From positions 1,197,190,691-1,197,254,690 of the forward strand of contig NC_090445.1 of NCBI RefSeq assembly GCF_031143425.1: a stretch of DNA of 64,000 bases. The letters are read 5' to 3'. A program made the translations under genes and the position numbers. Below are positions 11,841-23,387 of the stretch, in pieces; the stretch's first letter is position 1, and every line of letters begins with the position of its first letter. The notes below the pieces were generated by a model, which saw only the letters and a list, made by a program, of their open reading frames with translations, was not told the origin of the DNA and did not search any database. Source of the DNA: Pleurodeles waltl (taxonomy: Eukaryota; Chordata; Amphibia; Caudata; Salamandridae).

Positions 11841-11923
11841 AGTTCTTTTCACACCAAGCCATTGTGTTCGTTGTAGGCCATAAGTTCTTTTCACACCAAG
11901 CCATTGTGTTCGTTGTAGGCCAT
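11841..11923. repeat. 42-bp tandem duplication
   Basis: Two copies of a 41-bp sequence (starting AGTTCTTTTCACACC and ending GTAGGCCAT) lie at 11841-11881 and 11883-11923, separated by one base, and appear identical. The perfect identity suggests a recent slippage or duplication event in otherwise non-repetitive sequence. Confidence 0.9.
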
Positions 11924-14659
11924 TAGGTCACAGTCAATGTCACAGTCAGCCAACATGCGTTTCACAGATGCACCCGCTTCTTTAGGGCATAATCTCGTTC
12001 TTGTTCGATCCTTTTGCTGAATAATGACCCACGTATTCAGCAATATTCTCATCCTATGGGGGGAAAGCAGTTCTCTACCCAAAAGCCAAATTCACGAAAT
12101 TCTAAAAATAAGTGTACTTGAGATTTCTATATTAAAATGTATAAAACTGCTTAAGTTTGCATTAGTTTTCACACATCTGTGTTATGAAATATAAACCCAC
12201 AAACGTTTCTGAGCCACCACCTAGTATTCAGGGATGCAGACAAACCAGATTTCTGCAGATCACATGACCACTTATTTTTAGAATATAGGATATGTGAATA
12301 ACCGCAACCTATCAATTTCCAGGTGTTCACCTACTTTTCCAGGTATTAATATCGAGAAATGCCCACGAATCTATGCTTAACCCTAAATATGTTTCAGAAA
12401 ATTCCCCCATGCTGGTAGAATTTCCACATTTGAAAATGTCCTTGAGTGTAAAATGCTGCTAATCCTGGTTGTGTGATCAGCATTTGGGATTTTTTTAGGC
12501 ACCTGGATAGAACTAGTGAAAAGTGTAGATTGATGACACAAGAAACTCTTCCATTCAAGCCTAAGTCACCTCTTGCTTGTATTGCGTGCCCGTCACCTCA
12601 TTCTAATGAAAGGTTGCTTTGTTTGCACCCAAGAAGAGAGCTGTAGAGACCTCTCTACTTCCTTACAGACAGCCGAATGCACATATTTTAGGCAAATTAG
12701 CATAGAAGAATGAAGTCGCTCATATGAGCATGGGCATAGACCTGGGTTTAGTTGTGTATAAAAACATTCAGCAAAGCTGACGTTGCCCTGGATGTGCTTT
12801 CCGGTAGCAGTAACTTGATGCAGACGGTAAACATCCGTCAGTAATAAAACCACACGCCTTTTTCATTTGTATACCTTAATATGTGGACACATGCTTCAAG
12901 TAGAAACCCTTCCTTTACTTTTTGTAGTCTTTCATGGTTTGGAGGAGCCTAATCAACGCTCTTCCTGTTTATCAGCATAACTCTTCCTTTTAGAACTACA
13001 TAAAAGACTAAAAGGAAATGTGGTTTGGGCTGTTTTCGTTGATTATGAAGATCAACAACTTTCCTATATTTCCTGTTAGTTTTGAAACCACTCGTGGATC
13101 AAAAACATTTCATAAAAGATGGATGCGGGAAATAGCTACGTTTGTAGAACAGCTAAATGAGGACACAATTATTAATTAGTAAACCTGCATGGCTTGTTTA
13201 GTTCCACGCCCGCAACAGTTTTGAAGTACCTTGTGAGAAGCTGGAAAGGGAACTTTACGTTTCTGACTGTGCAGGTTATCCAGCCTCCATAGGAATCATG
13301 GAATGGGCGAAAATGCTATGCAGTTTTTTAATGTTCAGTACTCTCATTTTGTTAGTCTCTCATACAATACCCAATAATCAGGCTAAAATACCTCTGATTT
13401 GCTTGCTACCTTACACAATCTTATACACTTTGATCAATATTGTATAATCTAGTGAACAAAATGAAACAGTGTGCTCAAATACCACCAACCACTCCCCAGT
13501 TTTTTAGAAAAATAAAGAATTGGTTAACATTTTAGCATCTTCATCGGGGACCTCTGGAATAATCTTCACCATCGAATGTGCCTAGTGCCGGGCCATCCAA
13601 CGTTTAAGAAATCCTTCAAAATAAGGTTGCTTGTTCCACTACTCAACAGGAACTAGACCTCTTCTAGTGCCCAAGCTTTCTTCAGACACTACAAGTCCAA
13701 TTATTTGGATTTAGGAAGTCCTCAAAAGAGATATTTACACAGATTAATTATAACCCTACCACACCTTCTCTCTTCTTTCTGCTATTAGAGAAGGTATAAG
13801 ATTTTAGATAAGTCCTGAAACATAGCTCTTTGGTCTAAAAGACTACATTTCTCTACACTCAGTAGTATCTCTAGTCCTCCCACCATATTGTTTTACTTTA
13901 TCACAAATGTATTATCCATTCTCTCAAATGCACATACCCCTCGCCGCCCCATAGTAAATGTGGCCTCTGAAGGCGATATAATTAAAATATTAAGGACTCA
14001 TTTATGAATGCCCTATTAAATTCTGACATCTGTGCAAGCCCAATTTGTACGGGTGATGGGATGGTAAGCTAGTCTTTGAAATCAATTAACCTGTTGAAAT
14101 TTACTCGATGAAAATGCCCGGTACATTCATGGACAAGCAGGTTTTAGTGCATTAAGCACCAAAAATCTCCATGTTGTGCCCTCATTTTGAGGGGAAACTC
14201 ATAATTGTTGTTATTTGTCATTTACAATAATTAATAGTCCTCATGTATCCTTATTTATCGGGCGCGATGAATAATGATCCTGTAGCGTGGAACTTGTAAA
14301 CGAGGCCTATAAATTATAATAAGTCAAAAAATTAACCTGTAAATTGTGAATGTACTGATTAATGAATGATTAAGATACATGTAATAAGGGGTTATGGCAG
14401 AGGTCTCAATAGGAATTATTTCAACATTATCAGTAAGAATGGGCAGGGCTTAACGGACAGGACTGCTTATTCATTTTGTCTGCAGTTGCAGGTAAAATGC
14501 ATTAGCAGTATTGCATCTTACTTGCATGTCTTTGAAATTTGTCAGGCACCACAAGAGTAAGATACAGTAAAGAAGTTTTTGAGACTGTAACTGAGAAAGA
14601 TGTTTGTAGGATATAATCTCAGGCCTGCACTTTGGATGGTGAATAGTGAAACAGTGCAG
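11924..14659. other. AT-rich non-coding sequence
   Basis: No gene, clear repeat or exon-like segment is seen. On the minus strand near 11965-11990 a stretch reads AAGAAGCGGGTGCATCTGTG followed by AAACGCATG, which resembles a motif found in some amphibian interspersed repeats. The rest looks like old intergenic or intronic sequence. Confidence 0.4.
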
Positions 14660-16054
14660 GTAGAGACAGTGAGAGAGAGCCAGTGAGTTCACTTTGAGAT
14701 CCCAACATTAAGCAAGGCACAGCTGCTCAAGAATGTATGGAACATTGAGGCAGCCTGGTGAAAGCATTTTTCTCATACATCTGTCAACTTGCAACAGATT
14801 AGCAAAATCTGTATTGATCAGTGCCTGTCTGCTGAATACACGTCTGGGTCAGGATGACAGTTGAGCTGTTTGTGTATTCACTCTAGACAATCACACAAAG
14901 GAAGCTGAGGTGTGCCCTGCATATCCTGATAGCCCATCACCAGGCTGATTGGTCTTCCTGAGCTAGAGTGGTGGGGGGAGCTGACATTAGAACCTGAATA
15001 GGGCTTTACCTGTCTTTACACAAAGGAGTCACCAACCCTTTGGGGTGTGTTTGGGGCCAGGGCAGGTAAAGGCGCAGTGTCTTGTGCACTACAAAGACTT
15101 CTCTTTTAAGTTTCCCTACTTCAAAGACAGAAATGGGTATAAGTACTGGACCTCTGACCCTATATAGTTACAACACTTCTGGACTGAGGATATCCTGCCA
15201 GTAAGAAGAGCTGGATACTGAAGTAGGGACTGCCACTCTGCCTGTTGCTTTGTTGTGCTGGCCTGCTGCTTGCTGCTTCTGTCTTGGAAGTGAAAGGACT
15301 GCACTTTGCTTTCTACATCCTGCTTTCCAAGGTTCTCCAAAGGCTTGAACTGAACTTGCTTCCTGTTTAGAAGTCTCAGGGCCATAAACGGCTTCACCTC
15401 CTAGTGCCTGGGGTCGCTGAGAGTCCTGACTTGCCAAGTGGTGCCAAATCCAGTTCCTGGCCCCTCCGACTCCATGCCACTGCCTGCACCTGATTCGTGG
15501 TCCCCACTAAGTGCAGTGACCGTGACCTGCAACACAGGCCCGATGCCACTGCAATGCCTCTGAAGTCTCGCCACAGCATGAGTCAAGAGAGCCGTGTCCC
15601 TGATGTCCAGAACACCCGACTCTGTCTCAGCACCTGTGGCCCTTATTGTGATCACAACACCACAAAGTCAACGCCACGCATCTTCACCTGCTGATTTTAT
15701 CGCTCCCGCCTTCTCGAGGGACGCCTCGCCACTGATGCCACATCACCTCCCCTGCGACTGTAAGGAACTGGCACCTCACCTTCCCTGCCTAGCAGGAAGG
15801 AAACAACGCCTCACCACCCCAGTAGCAGTAAGGAACCGACGCCGCTCCGGCTTCAGCGATGCCTCACCTCTCCGACTCATGCAATGTCTTTGTTTCCTCA
15901 TTGTTTTCCAAGTACTGTACCTGTGGTCTGTGCGACTCTGAGACCGGCCCGCACTCTCTCATGAGTGACGACGGACTGTTGGAAGCCACTCCGTCAAGAT
16001 GCCGTGATAGCCCCAGTTGGAGCTGTTGTGTTTTTAAGTGCTATACTAAGAGTT

Positions 16055-16469
16055 AGGGGTCAATTATGACTTTGGCGGACGGAAAAGACTGTCCCCTGAA
16101 GTCCCGACCAGCAGGTTGCCGCCAGTGCAGCCACCTCCCTGTGGGTCCCATTACAAGTTTTCCACTGCATCAGCAGTCGGAAACAGAGTTTCAGCCAGCT
16201 TGCCCAGCTGGAAATGGCCTACAGCATTGTCTCCGGCTTATAAAAGAGCCGGCAACAATGCTGTAGTACGTTTCGCAACGGGGCTGCCCAGGTGGGTCCC
16301 TGCACTCCGTCTCCACCAGCCGTTTCATAGTGGGGCTACCGCCATGAAACCGCTGGTGGAGAGGAGAGTTGGCAGCACAGCCCCGGCGGATTAGGACCGC
16401 CAGTCAGTCCTGTGGCAGTGCTGGCGGTCCAACTGTGGCGCTGCCACCACAATCGTAATATGGCTAACA
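16055..16469. mobile_element. Harbinger-like hairpin MITE inside the LTR-like repeat
   Basis: Starts near GGGGTCAATTATGACTTTGG, a terminus of the kind I associate with Harbinger-like MITEs of salamanders. It contains two strong hairpins: CTACAGCATTGT (16219-16230) with ACAATGCTGTAG (16255-16266), and a 19-bp arm at 16310-16328 with its complement at 16344-16362 (one mismatch). No coding capacity. The right end is obscured by the adjoining triplication, so termini and target duplication could not be confirmed. Confidence 0.5.
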
Positions 16470-16904
16470 GACCGCCACATTGGCTGCAGTCCTACCATGA
16501 CAACCCTGGTGGTATTAAGACCGCCCGAGTTGTAAGGAGGGCGGTAATCTTTGAAAATTCATATATTTACTTGTGTATGTGGATTTTTGTTGTTTTGCTC
16601 TGTGTCCTTTGTTAATCAGACCGCCACATTGGCTGAAGTCCTACCATGACAACCCTGGTGGTCTTAAGACCGCCAGAGTCGTAAGGAGGGCGTTAATCTT
16701 TGAAAATTCAGATATTTACTTGTGTATGTAGATTTTTGTTGTTTTGCTCTGTGTCCTTTGTTAATCAGACTGCCACATTGGCGGCAGTCAGACCATGACA
16801 ACCCTAGTGGTCTTAAGACCGCCAGAGTTGTAAGGAGGGCGTTAATCTTTGAAAATTCATATATTTACTTGTGTATGTGGATTTTTGTTGTTTTGGTCTT
16901 GTTT
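16470..16904 (+). repeat. 149-bp unit, three tandem copies
   Basis: Units start with GAC(C/T)GCCACATTGGC at 16470, 16619 and 16768, exactly 149 bp apart. Each unit joins a MITE-like part (CCATGACAACCCT, GGTCTTAAGACCGCC, GTAAGGAGGGCG) to an LTR part (TTGAAAATTCATATATTTAC, GGATTTTTGTTGTTTTG). Copies differ at only a few positions, and the last runs into the unduplicated LTR sequence at about 16904. A unit that spans the MITE/LTR junction shows that duplication came after MITE insertion. Confidence 0.9.
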
Positions 16905-17156
16905 TACTCAAATAAATATTGGCTATTCTTCTAGACTGGATGTGAAGTACTTTTTTAATGTTTTCACTCTGTTACTATGTGTGGGTACAAATACTTTACA
17001 CATTGCCTCTGAGATAAGCCTGACTGCTTGTGCCAAGCTACCAAGGGGGTTGGCAGGGGTTATCTTAGCTGGGTGACTCCCTTACCCTGACTAGAGTGAG
17101 GGTCCCTATTTGGACAGAGTGCAAACCACTACCAACTAGAGACCCCATTTCTAACA

Positions 17157-17879
17157 TGTATGTAGAAATCTCAAGTGAAATACGACAAATACCTTACCAT
17201 ACCCAACGTGAAGCACCTGTACCTATTTGTTAATACTGCTTGTCTTTTTATGTCGGTCGGATACTATGAAAAGCTTTCTCCGGCTCTATGGCATTTGCAT
17301 GTGTACACACTTATATCTAGGACTAGCCTCTCTGCGGCATTAAATGCTTGGAATTCACCATCATTACACTAACGAGCTGCAACATTGCTCACAGTGACAA
17401 ATGGCCCAGCCTTATTTAACCGCTGCTTGTAAATGGATATATGATGAAAAGAAACCCAAGAGATGAACAGTTGCAGAGAATGTGCCTGCAGTGCTTGTCT
17501 AGAAAGCATTTTGAGGGGCTGCATTAAAGTCAAGTTCTAAAAATGGCTCTGTTGTATATTATCATATGTCAGGAAAGAGTGACTGCGCAGCTGTTTACGT
17601 TCATACAATTCTTCTGTAACGGCAGTGCACACAGAACTGCTCAACAAACTTAAAAAAATATCGTGCAGAGTTTAATTTCTGTGTTGACATGGTTTTTACC
17701 TCATAACTGAAGAGCAGTACTGCTGCCTCCGTTTTTGGATCTTGGTGATCTTGATTAAATTAAACATGAGTTGAAGATTTCAGTTCTGAACACTTTGTGA
17801 CAAGGACTCTGTAATCTTAATACACCGACTATAGTTAACAAGCATTGTGAAAGCCAATAGGCGAGAGCTAGTGGCTTTG
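17157..17879. other. Non-coding sequence
   Basis: No gene is seen. The part after about 17770 has the look of an interspersed repeat on the minus strand but no termini were found. Confidence 0.35.
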
Positions 17880-18180
17880 TCAATTTTTTTAGCCATGTTG
17901 TACAGCAGCAGGACTGTGGGGACAGTGGAGGGAGGGAGGCGCTGGGGCGAGCAACAATAACGGAAGGAAGGAGGGCAGGCAGGGGCAAGAAACAACATGG
18001 ACAATGGAAAGAGAGAGGACAGTTGGGGGCAAGAAACAACATGGACAACAACATATGGCAAACAACATGAACTAGGAAGACCGGAAGTGGACAAACAATA
18101 TGGACTTTGGGGGCAAGCAACACAGCAGAAGGACAGAAGGAGGAATTAAGAGGGGGGAAAAGTACACAAATGAGACAGTT
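17880..18180. repeat. Purine-rich degenerate tandem repeat
   Basis: The plus strand is strongly purine-rich and repeats GGGGGCAAG(C/A)AACA and AACATGGACAA(T/C) at irregular spacing (for example 17988-18001, 18027-18047, 18108-18121). This produces a long pyrimidine-rich minus frame of 225 codons that is a composition artefact rather than a gene. Confidence 0.55.
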
Positions 18181-18602
18181 GAAAAAAGACACACTTCGGT
18201 TAGCTTGCTGAAACACAAAGAAAAAAGTAGTACCTAAAAAAATGAGTAGGGGACGGGCACTAGTAATGTGTCCAAGCTCCAGGAGGGGGATAAACACATA
18301 TAGAGGAAGTGAGGATACAGCAGTTGACCAATAAAAAAAAAAGCAAACGAGAGTGATAATGAAGCCAAACATTGGTAAATTGAGTTGAGAAGGCCCAGGC
18401 AATCTTATTTTGCTAAGCTCGGAACCACACACATTTCATGCAATTAGTACCTTGTCCAGCCAGTTAAATATTTTAAAGTTTGAGTCCGAGTACATGGTAG
18501 GGATGATGCCGTTCTAAATAGAGGGACTGCCAGATTGCTGGCTTTGGCTCATCTCCTGGTCCTCTAAGAACCACAAGCCCAAAGTGCACCAAGCTTTGAC
18601 AG

Positions 18603-18720
18603 CGGGGATGTGACCTAGTGGCTTCATCTGCTGACTGTAAACCATTGGTGATCAGGTTTAAATACCAACCTCCACTTAGCATTCTGTGAACCCCGGTGAA
18701 TGTCCCTCTGCCCAAAAAGA
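18603..18720 (+). mobile_element. tRNA-derived SINE candidate
   Basis: A-box-like TGACCTAGTGG at 18611-18621 and B-box-like GGTTTAAATACC at 18655-18666 have start-to-start spacing 44 bp, as in RNA polymerase III internal promoters. The sequence between them does not match the candidate at 10705 closely, so they are different subfamilies or ages. The 3' body and tail are not defined. Confidence 0.4.
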
Positions 18721-20209
18721 AACGTTCAGCATAGTCTGTCTTTTATTTGCACTGTGTAAAATTTCCCAAAATCAGATGTCCCTAAGAAGAAAGCATTAAC
18801 CTTTGTTGACAGAAAGAGATTCTCCTCTAGTGGCTGAATTACACAGTGTGAATCCTGGTATTATTCTGGCTTGACCAAATTGTGTGATCACAGGCAATAT
18901 TTTATTTCCAAAAACATTTTATGTTTTATTTAATTTCCTATAATGTTGCTTCACCTAGAATAAACATCTAAGCAACATTCAAGTTATAGATAACAGCTGA
19001 CTTGCCTCTTAGTTAACTTATAGCATTATCAACAGGTTGTGGCAGGAATATTTCTCACTTTATATTTAATAAATATAGGTACATCTCATATAATCTGATG
19101 TAGTGGGGTGAAACGCATCCCGTGTTACAAAATTTTTTTTTTTTACTTTTGAAGATATCTAACATGTTTGTTGCATGATTTACATGCCAAATATTTTTAG
19201 TGCTTGGCTCCCGTGCACTCTTAAAGTCAGAGGCAACTCTTGGCTCGGCTCTGGCTCGACCCTACCTGTTTATTTGTCGGCTCGCTCACCTCTAGTCCTG
19301 AAGTACTTTCTTTACTCATTCCAACAGATGAGGACAGGCCACTGCAGCTTTTTTGTTAAGCTCTGAAGGAAGAGTAAGCCTTACAGGGCAGTGCAGGAAG
19401 CTTATTCTTATTATAACCCTACGAAATAAGGCAGCAGCGCTTTTTATAACATATATTTTTATTGATTATATTTGTGGAATTGCAGGGGATCCACGCAGTA
19501 TCTTTATTTAAACACCCCTTTGTGGAATAATCAACAAACAAAAAAAAAGTTTTCCATTAATTTGAGAGACAGGAACCCAGACAAATAAAAGCTTTCATGG
19601 TCCTCTATCCTACTACAGACATAGTAATCTTTCTACTCAGTCAATGATAGGAGGAGGGAACGTGCAAGATAATAGCTATGACTGATCCCTGTCTCCGACT
19701 CATACTATGGACCTAGCAGAAAAAATTACAACTGCAATATTTTGGGGTGTATCTGAATACCCTGGTATGTTTGTAGACGGTTTCTGGAGCCATACATTAT
19801 CCATAAATAGTTGTGGGTTATCTGATTAACCTCTGATAAGCCAGAATCATGACTCAATTGTGGATGGGGTTGCTCAGTCCAAGTCTTGAAATGAAGAGAC
19901 ACTCATTGGCACCAACTGGGGACAATATAGTGGTCAGCTCCAGTGTTGGTATCAAGGTCCACCTTGGAAAGCTATATCATTTTGTAACTTCCTGAAGAGT
20001 TCAATGGCTGGTAGCATGGTACCCCAATCAATAAATCTCATATTTCCCACTAGGTGATGCTCCTTCAAAGAGACAAGAGATACCTCCGGCGTCTACTGCC
20101 AGGCAAAGATGCTTTCAGTGAATTAATTGACAACTTCTGTGGCATTCGTCTTATTGTAAAAGGTCAAATTTTTGTTTGTTTTAAACACATTCTCGTATTT
20201 GCAGTGTGA
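18721..20209. other. Non-coding, AT-rich
   Basis: No gene or clear repeat boundary. A T10 tract lies at about 19133-19142, just after GTGAAACGCATCC, a motif often seen in amphibian interspersed repeats. Confidence 0.35.
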
Positions 20210-21000
20210 GAAACAGTTCTGAAGAGTGAGGTACTCACCTGTAACATTAGAGTAATTCCAGGGACCGATCTGCTAACTGTCATGCCTGTATCATCTCTCT
20301 GGAAGAAAGGAGTGCTTGAGATAGCTTGTGACATCTGCAACTTAAGTGACAACTGTGGTATCTCGGGTGTTCCCCTGTAAAAATCTGGGTAAATCTGAGT
20401 GATGCTTTGCTACCTTCAGTGCACGACTGTAACATCTGTGCAAAAAAGGACTAGATCTATTAGGCGCTACTCTTTTATACAATCTGGACAGTGTTATGAA
20501 TAGCTTTGCTGTCTCAAGTGCATGCTTGTACAAGCTGTGCAATCTGCGGGATAGCCCTGGTGTCTGAGATGCAAATTTGGAGCACCCCCGTAACCTGAGG
20601 GATAACTCTGATGTCTGAAGTGGAGATATCTACCTCCTGTGTATGTGACATAATTGCCATTTGAAGTGCGCGGCTTTGCCATATGTGCATCCTGAGAAAT
20701 AACTATGATGTGTATTAGTCACTTATTTCTGTAATCTGGGAGCTAGTTCTGTCTGGTGAACACACCTGTAACATCTGTAATGAAAGTGATTAGGGTGACC
20801 AGATGGCTCCAGTGTCACCAGGACACCACTTTTCTGTTACTGGACTTTGCTTTTACATGTCATTTTTTAATCAGGAGTGTTGGTCCAACTGAAAAGAACA
20901 GAGACTACAACTCCCAGAATGCACTGAGTGTCCTGTTGACATGGAGCAATCTGGTCACCCTAAAAGGTGATAGCTCTTCTGTATAAATATACTTCTAATT
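20210..21000. repeat. Degenerate ~51-bp minisatellite, split by a hAT-like MITE
   Basis: Diverged units recur with CTGTAA(C/T)(A/C)T(C/G)TG, GGGATAGC(T/C)CTG and TGTCTGA(A/G)(G/A)TGCA blocks about 51 bp apart. The periodicity shows best between 20490 and 20690, where the minus frame repeats a 17-residue pattern (LHFRHQSYPSGYGG, then LHLRHQGYPADC). The array resumes right after the MITE with GTGATAGCTCTTCTG. Weak traces may extend to about 21480. Not coding. Confidence 0.6.
20791..20962. mobile_element. hAT-like MITE, TAGGGTGACCAGATG termini
   Basis: Starts TAGGGTGACCAGATGG and ends ATCTGGTCACCCTA, a near-perfect terminal inverted repeat, total about 172 bp. The flanks AAAGTGAT (20783-20790) and AAGGTGAT (20964-20971) form a near-identical 8-bp duplication, the size typical of hAT transposition. 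No coding capacity. A second element with the same kind of ends lies at 43845-44200. Confidence 0.75.
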
Positions 21001-22309
21001 GGTTAATTTGAGCAGTTTTTTCATGTGGGGGCAACGGCACTCTCGTTTGGAGATGTGGACCTGTCTTGAATCATCACACTTTGATTCAGAACACAAAGGA
21101 GAAAAGTAGCTAAGAGTAGAAGGAAGAGAAAGACTGCTAAACAATGGCAAAGGGATAAAGCCTCAGTGAAAAGTGTCCTAGGAGAGTGTGGTAGATAGGG
21201 CGAGTATACTGGTGGATAAAAGTGACATCATGTGAACTAAAGACTAGATGGCCTTGGTATTCGGCTACCCCAACATTCAGCAGCAGTGCCGTCGGGCTTC
21301 TTAAAAAAAATAGGACCCCGCCTTTTTATCAAGTAAGCCCTGTTGTGTATCATTTTTGTAATGTGAGAGGCAATTTTGCTATTTCACACACAAATTTGAC
21401 TTCTACCATCTGTACATCTGAGGGTCGCTTCTGGTGCCTCAGTGAGCTAACATTTGTATGCTGCTTCGCTATGTTGCCTGACACTTCTGACAAAGTCAGC
21501 GTTAGGAAACGATGAAGCAATGAGGATCCCTTCCACCATGTTTCTCACAACAAAGCACACTCCAAATGAAGCTGCTATTTGTCTTTGGAGGTTCTTGTTG
21601 TTCCAGGTCAGAAGCCACAAACATCATGGCAAAGAGAATCTTACTCGGGTAATAACTGCATTCTCCTGTTTCAGCCTACCACAGAGGGTCCCTATCTCTG
21701 GAGCTTACTGTTTGCTTTTTTGTGACACTACCACCTGAGGTCTGGGAAGATCGACGCGTGATTATTTGTAGCGAGACATGCCTCTGTGCCTTTTGTTTCC
21801 TTCTCTTCTCTAGAGATCCAACACTGAGCCGACAGTTCTTCATAGTCACACAGCGACTGTGCTGTTTTAGTGTGCCCTGCCTCTGGTTAGCACATCTCCG
21901 CTCTTTGTAGGCGATTTATCTTACCTTAACTGGTAAGATAGTGACGACACCAGCTAATAATTGAAATTTCAGGGGGAGAAAAATAATTATAGGAATCTGA
22001 AAAGCCAGTCGTCAATTTACTCCAATAGCAGTAGCTAGTAGCTACTGTCTTCGGGGAGATTTTTATATCCCGTAGAGTGGCAGTGGGCGTTCTGACGTCA
22101 CAGCTGCAATGGTGTGGGAGTTTTAATCAGCTTGCCTTGACACCGCCTCTGTGGGGACCTGGTAACAGCTTTTCTGACAGGTTCTGCCAACTTTTGGCAA
22201 AAAACAAATTGTCTTGATGGGGAAGTCAGTTCAAAACAACGATCTTTGTCATTTTAACCTTTTGGTTCCTGCTATTGGTTACCTACTACTGTATTGGTCT
22301 GAGTGGTCT
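21001..22309. other. Non-coding sequence
   Basis: No gene is recognised. Near 22093 a CTGACGTCAC element (CRE-like octamer TGACGTCA) sits in moderately GC-rich sequence, but there is no supporting promoter architecture or downstream exon. Confidence 0.35.
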
Positions 22310-22528
22310 CAGGTTCCCAACCTGTGGTCCAGGGATCTCCTCGGGGTCCGCAATGCCTCCTCAGGGGGTCCGCCACTGCTTAGAAAATTACATGATATTA
22401 ACAGATTAGGTCCCCTTTCAGTAATGACTCAGTGGGAGGTCCCCAGATTCCAATAATGATTCATAGGGTGTCCCCGGGTTGCAGTAATGATAAAGTGGGA
22501 GTTTATAGAAGTCAAAAGGTTGAGAACC
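22310..22528. mobile_element. hAT-type MITE, GGTTCCCAACC termini (short form)
   Basis: Starts CAGGTTCCCAACCTGTGG and ends GTCAAAAGGTTGAGAACC, giving inverted GGTTCCCAACC ends. The interior has a GGGGTCC(G/C)-rich left arm and repeated CAGTAATGA(C/T)TCAGTGGG blocks at right. The longer relative at 37072-37569 shares both arms. No coding capacity; target duplication not clear. Confidence 0.65.
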
Positions 22529-23149
22529 ATTACCATAAGCCATTCTGAGCTGCTGATAGTTGGACAGATCCTACTTCGCGCAGGCACCAGTTCGCTGTAC
22601 CATGTTTATGCATGTATCTGAACCTCCCCAACCTCACTCAATAGCTCCTGTGTGTGCCTTACTAAAACCAGCAGGTTATCATCCAAAAGAGCTCCAAGAA
22701 CCTAACATGCACAGGAGCACTTTTCTGCCTTGTCAGGGATATGAAGCCTCATATAAACTCTAGAGTATAATGGTCCCTCTTGGTGCGAAGGTCACCAGGC
22801 AGAGAGAGAGGACATGCAATGCTTCTGCCAGCCAGTGAGGCTGAAATGGAGGACACGCTCCAGACTGCTGATCCCTGATGTCAGTGATGTCACACGTTAC
22901 TTCTAATAATGTATTAATTACAGCTAGGGAGAGACATCGGAGAACTCTTTGAGACATTGTTTTCCATTGTTCAAAGGAAAGGTTCTAATGAGCTCCAATG
23001 TTGGGTCTGGTCGCTGGTATGTACATTATTTCGGTTTCTCTTTATGGTATGTTAATTTTCGTGAAATCAGTAAAAGGTTCTGAACGAAAAAACATACTGC
23101 GATTGATTCACAGTACAAAATTTCCATAATGACAGTATAGTCAAAATAC
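22529..23149. other. Non-coding sequence
   Basis: Nothing recognised beyond possible decayed L1-like sequence at the right edge. Confidence 0.35.
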
Positions 23150-23387
23150 ATTTTGGGAGTGCTCTGTATTTGTGACTCTGTCACTGATTTTCTTGAGTTC
23201 TGCCCTGAAGAGAGTCATTTCCATTGTGACTGTATCTGTTTCAGTTACAGTGTACTTTTAACTCCCTGAATTGCGGCCATGAGTGTTCTGTACTGGTGTC
23301 TGCAGTCCACAAGACTGGGCTTTCCACCTCATCACATGTTTGTAGCAATGGGTCAGGCATTGTCACATCAATAGCGTACTTGTCCAT
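23150..23387 (-). pseudogene. L1 ORF1-like N-terminus
   Basis: The frame starts MDKYAIDVTMPDPLLQ at 23387 and runs to a stop near 23241. After a frame change it continues ETDTVTMEMTLFRAELKK and ISDRVTNTEH, matching the heptad pattern of the L1 ORF1 coiled coil (compare the relic at 4871-5080, with DAVVVDMGLLQDDQSKM). ORF1 coats L1 RNA. Here only the N-terminal tail and the first coiled-coil turns remain, so it is non-functional. The ATG was chosen because the residues upstream read like leader sequence. Confidence 0.4.

Larger units (their letters stand above)
14660..17156 (-). mobile_element. LTR-like repeat with TGTTAGAAATGGGGTC terminus (family member 2)
   Basis: On the minus strand the element starts at 17156 with TGTTAGAAATGGGGTCTC. 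The layout (TG-starting end, AT-rich first ~300 bp, then a long GC-richer non-coding body) is like that of the elements at 2652 and 25315. The body between about 14660 and 16050 has no stable open frame. A hairpin MITE-like block and a triplicated 149-bp unit sit between 16055 and 16904. The left boundary near 14660 is a guess from the change in composition. No gag or pol is visible; this could be a solo LTR or a non-autonomous element. Confidence 0.55.

Noticed and set aside
17755..18432. 225-codon open frame on the minus strand
   Set aside because: It lies over purine-rich degenerate repeat sequence; the protein is low-complexity Pro/Ser/Leu/Cys with no recognisable domain.
22085..22105. 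CRE-like TGACGTCA as a promoter
   Set aside because: A single octamer without CpG island, TATA or downstream exon support.
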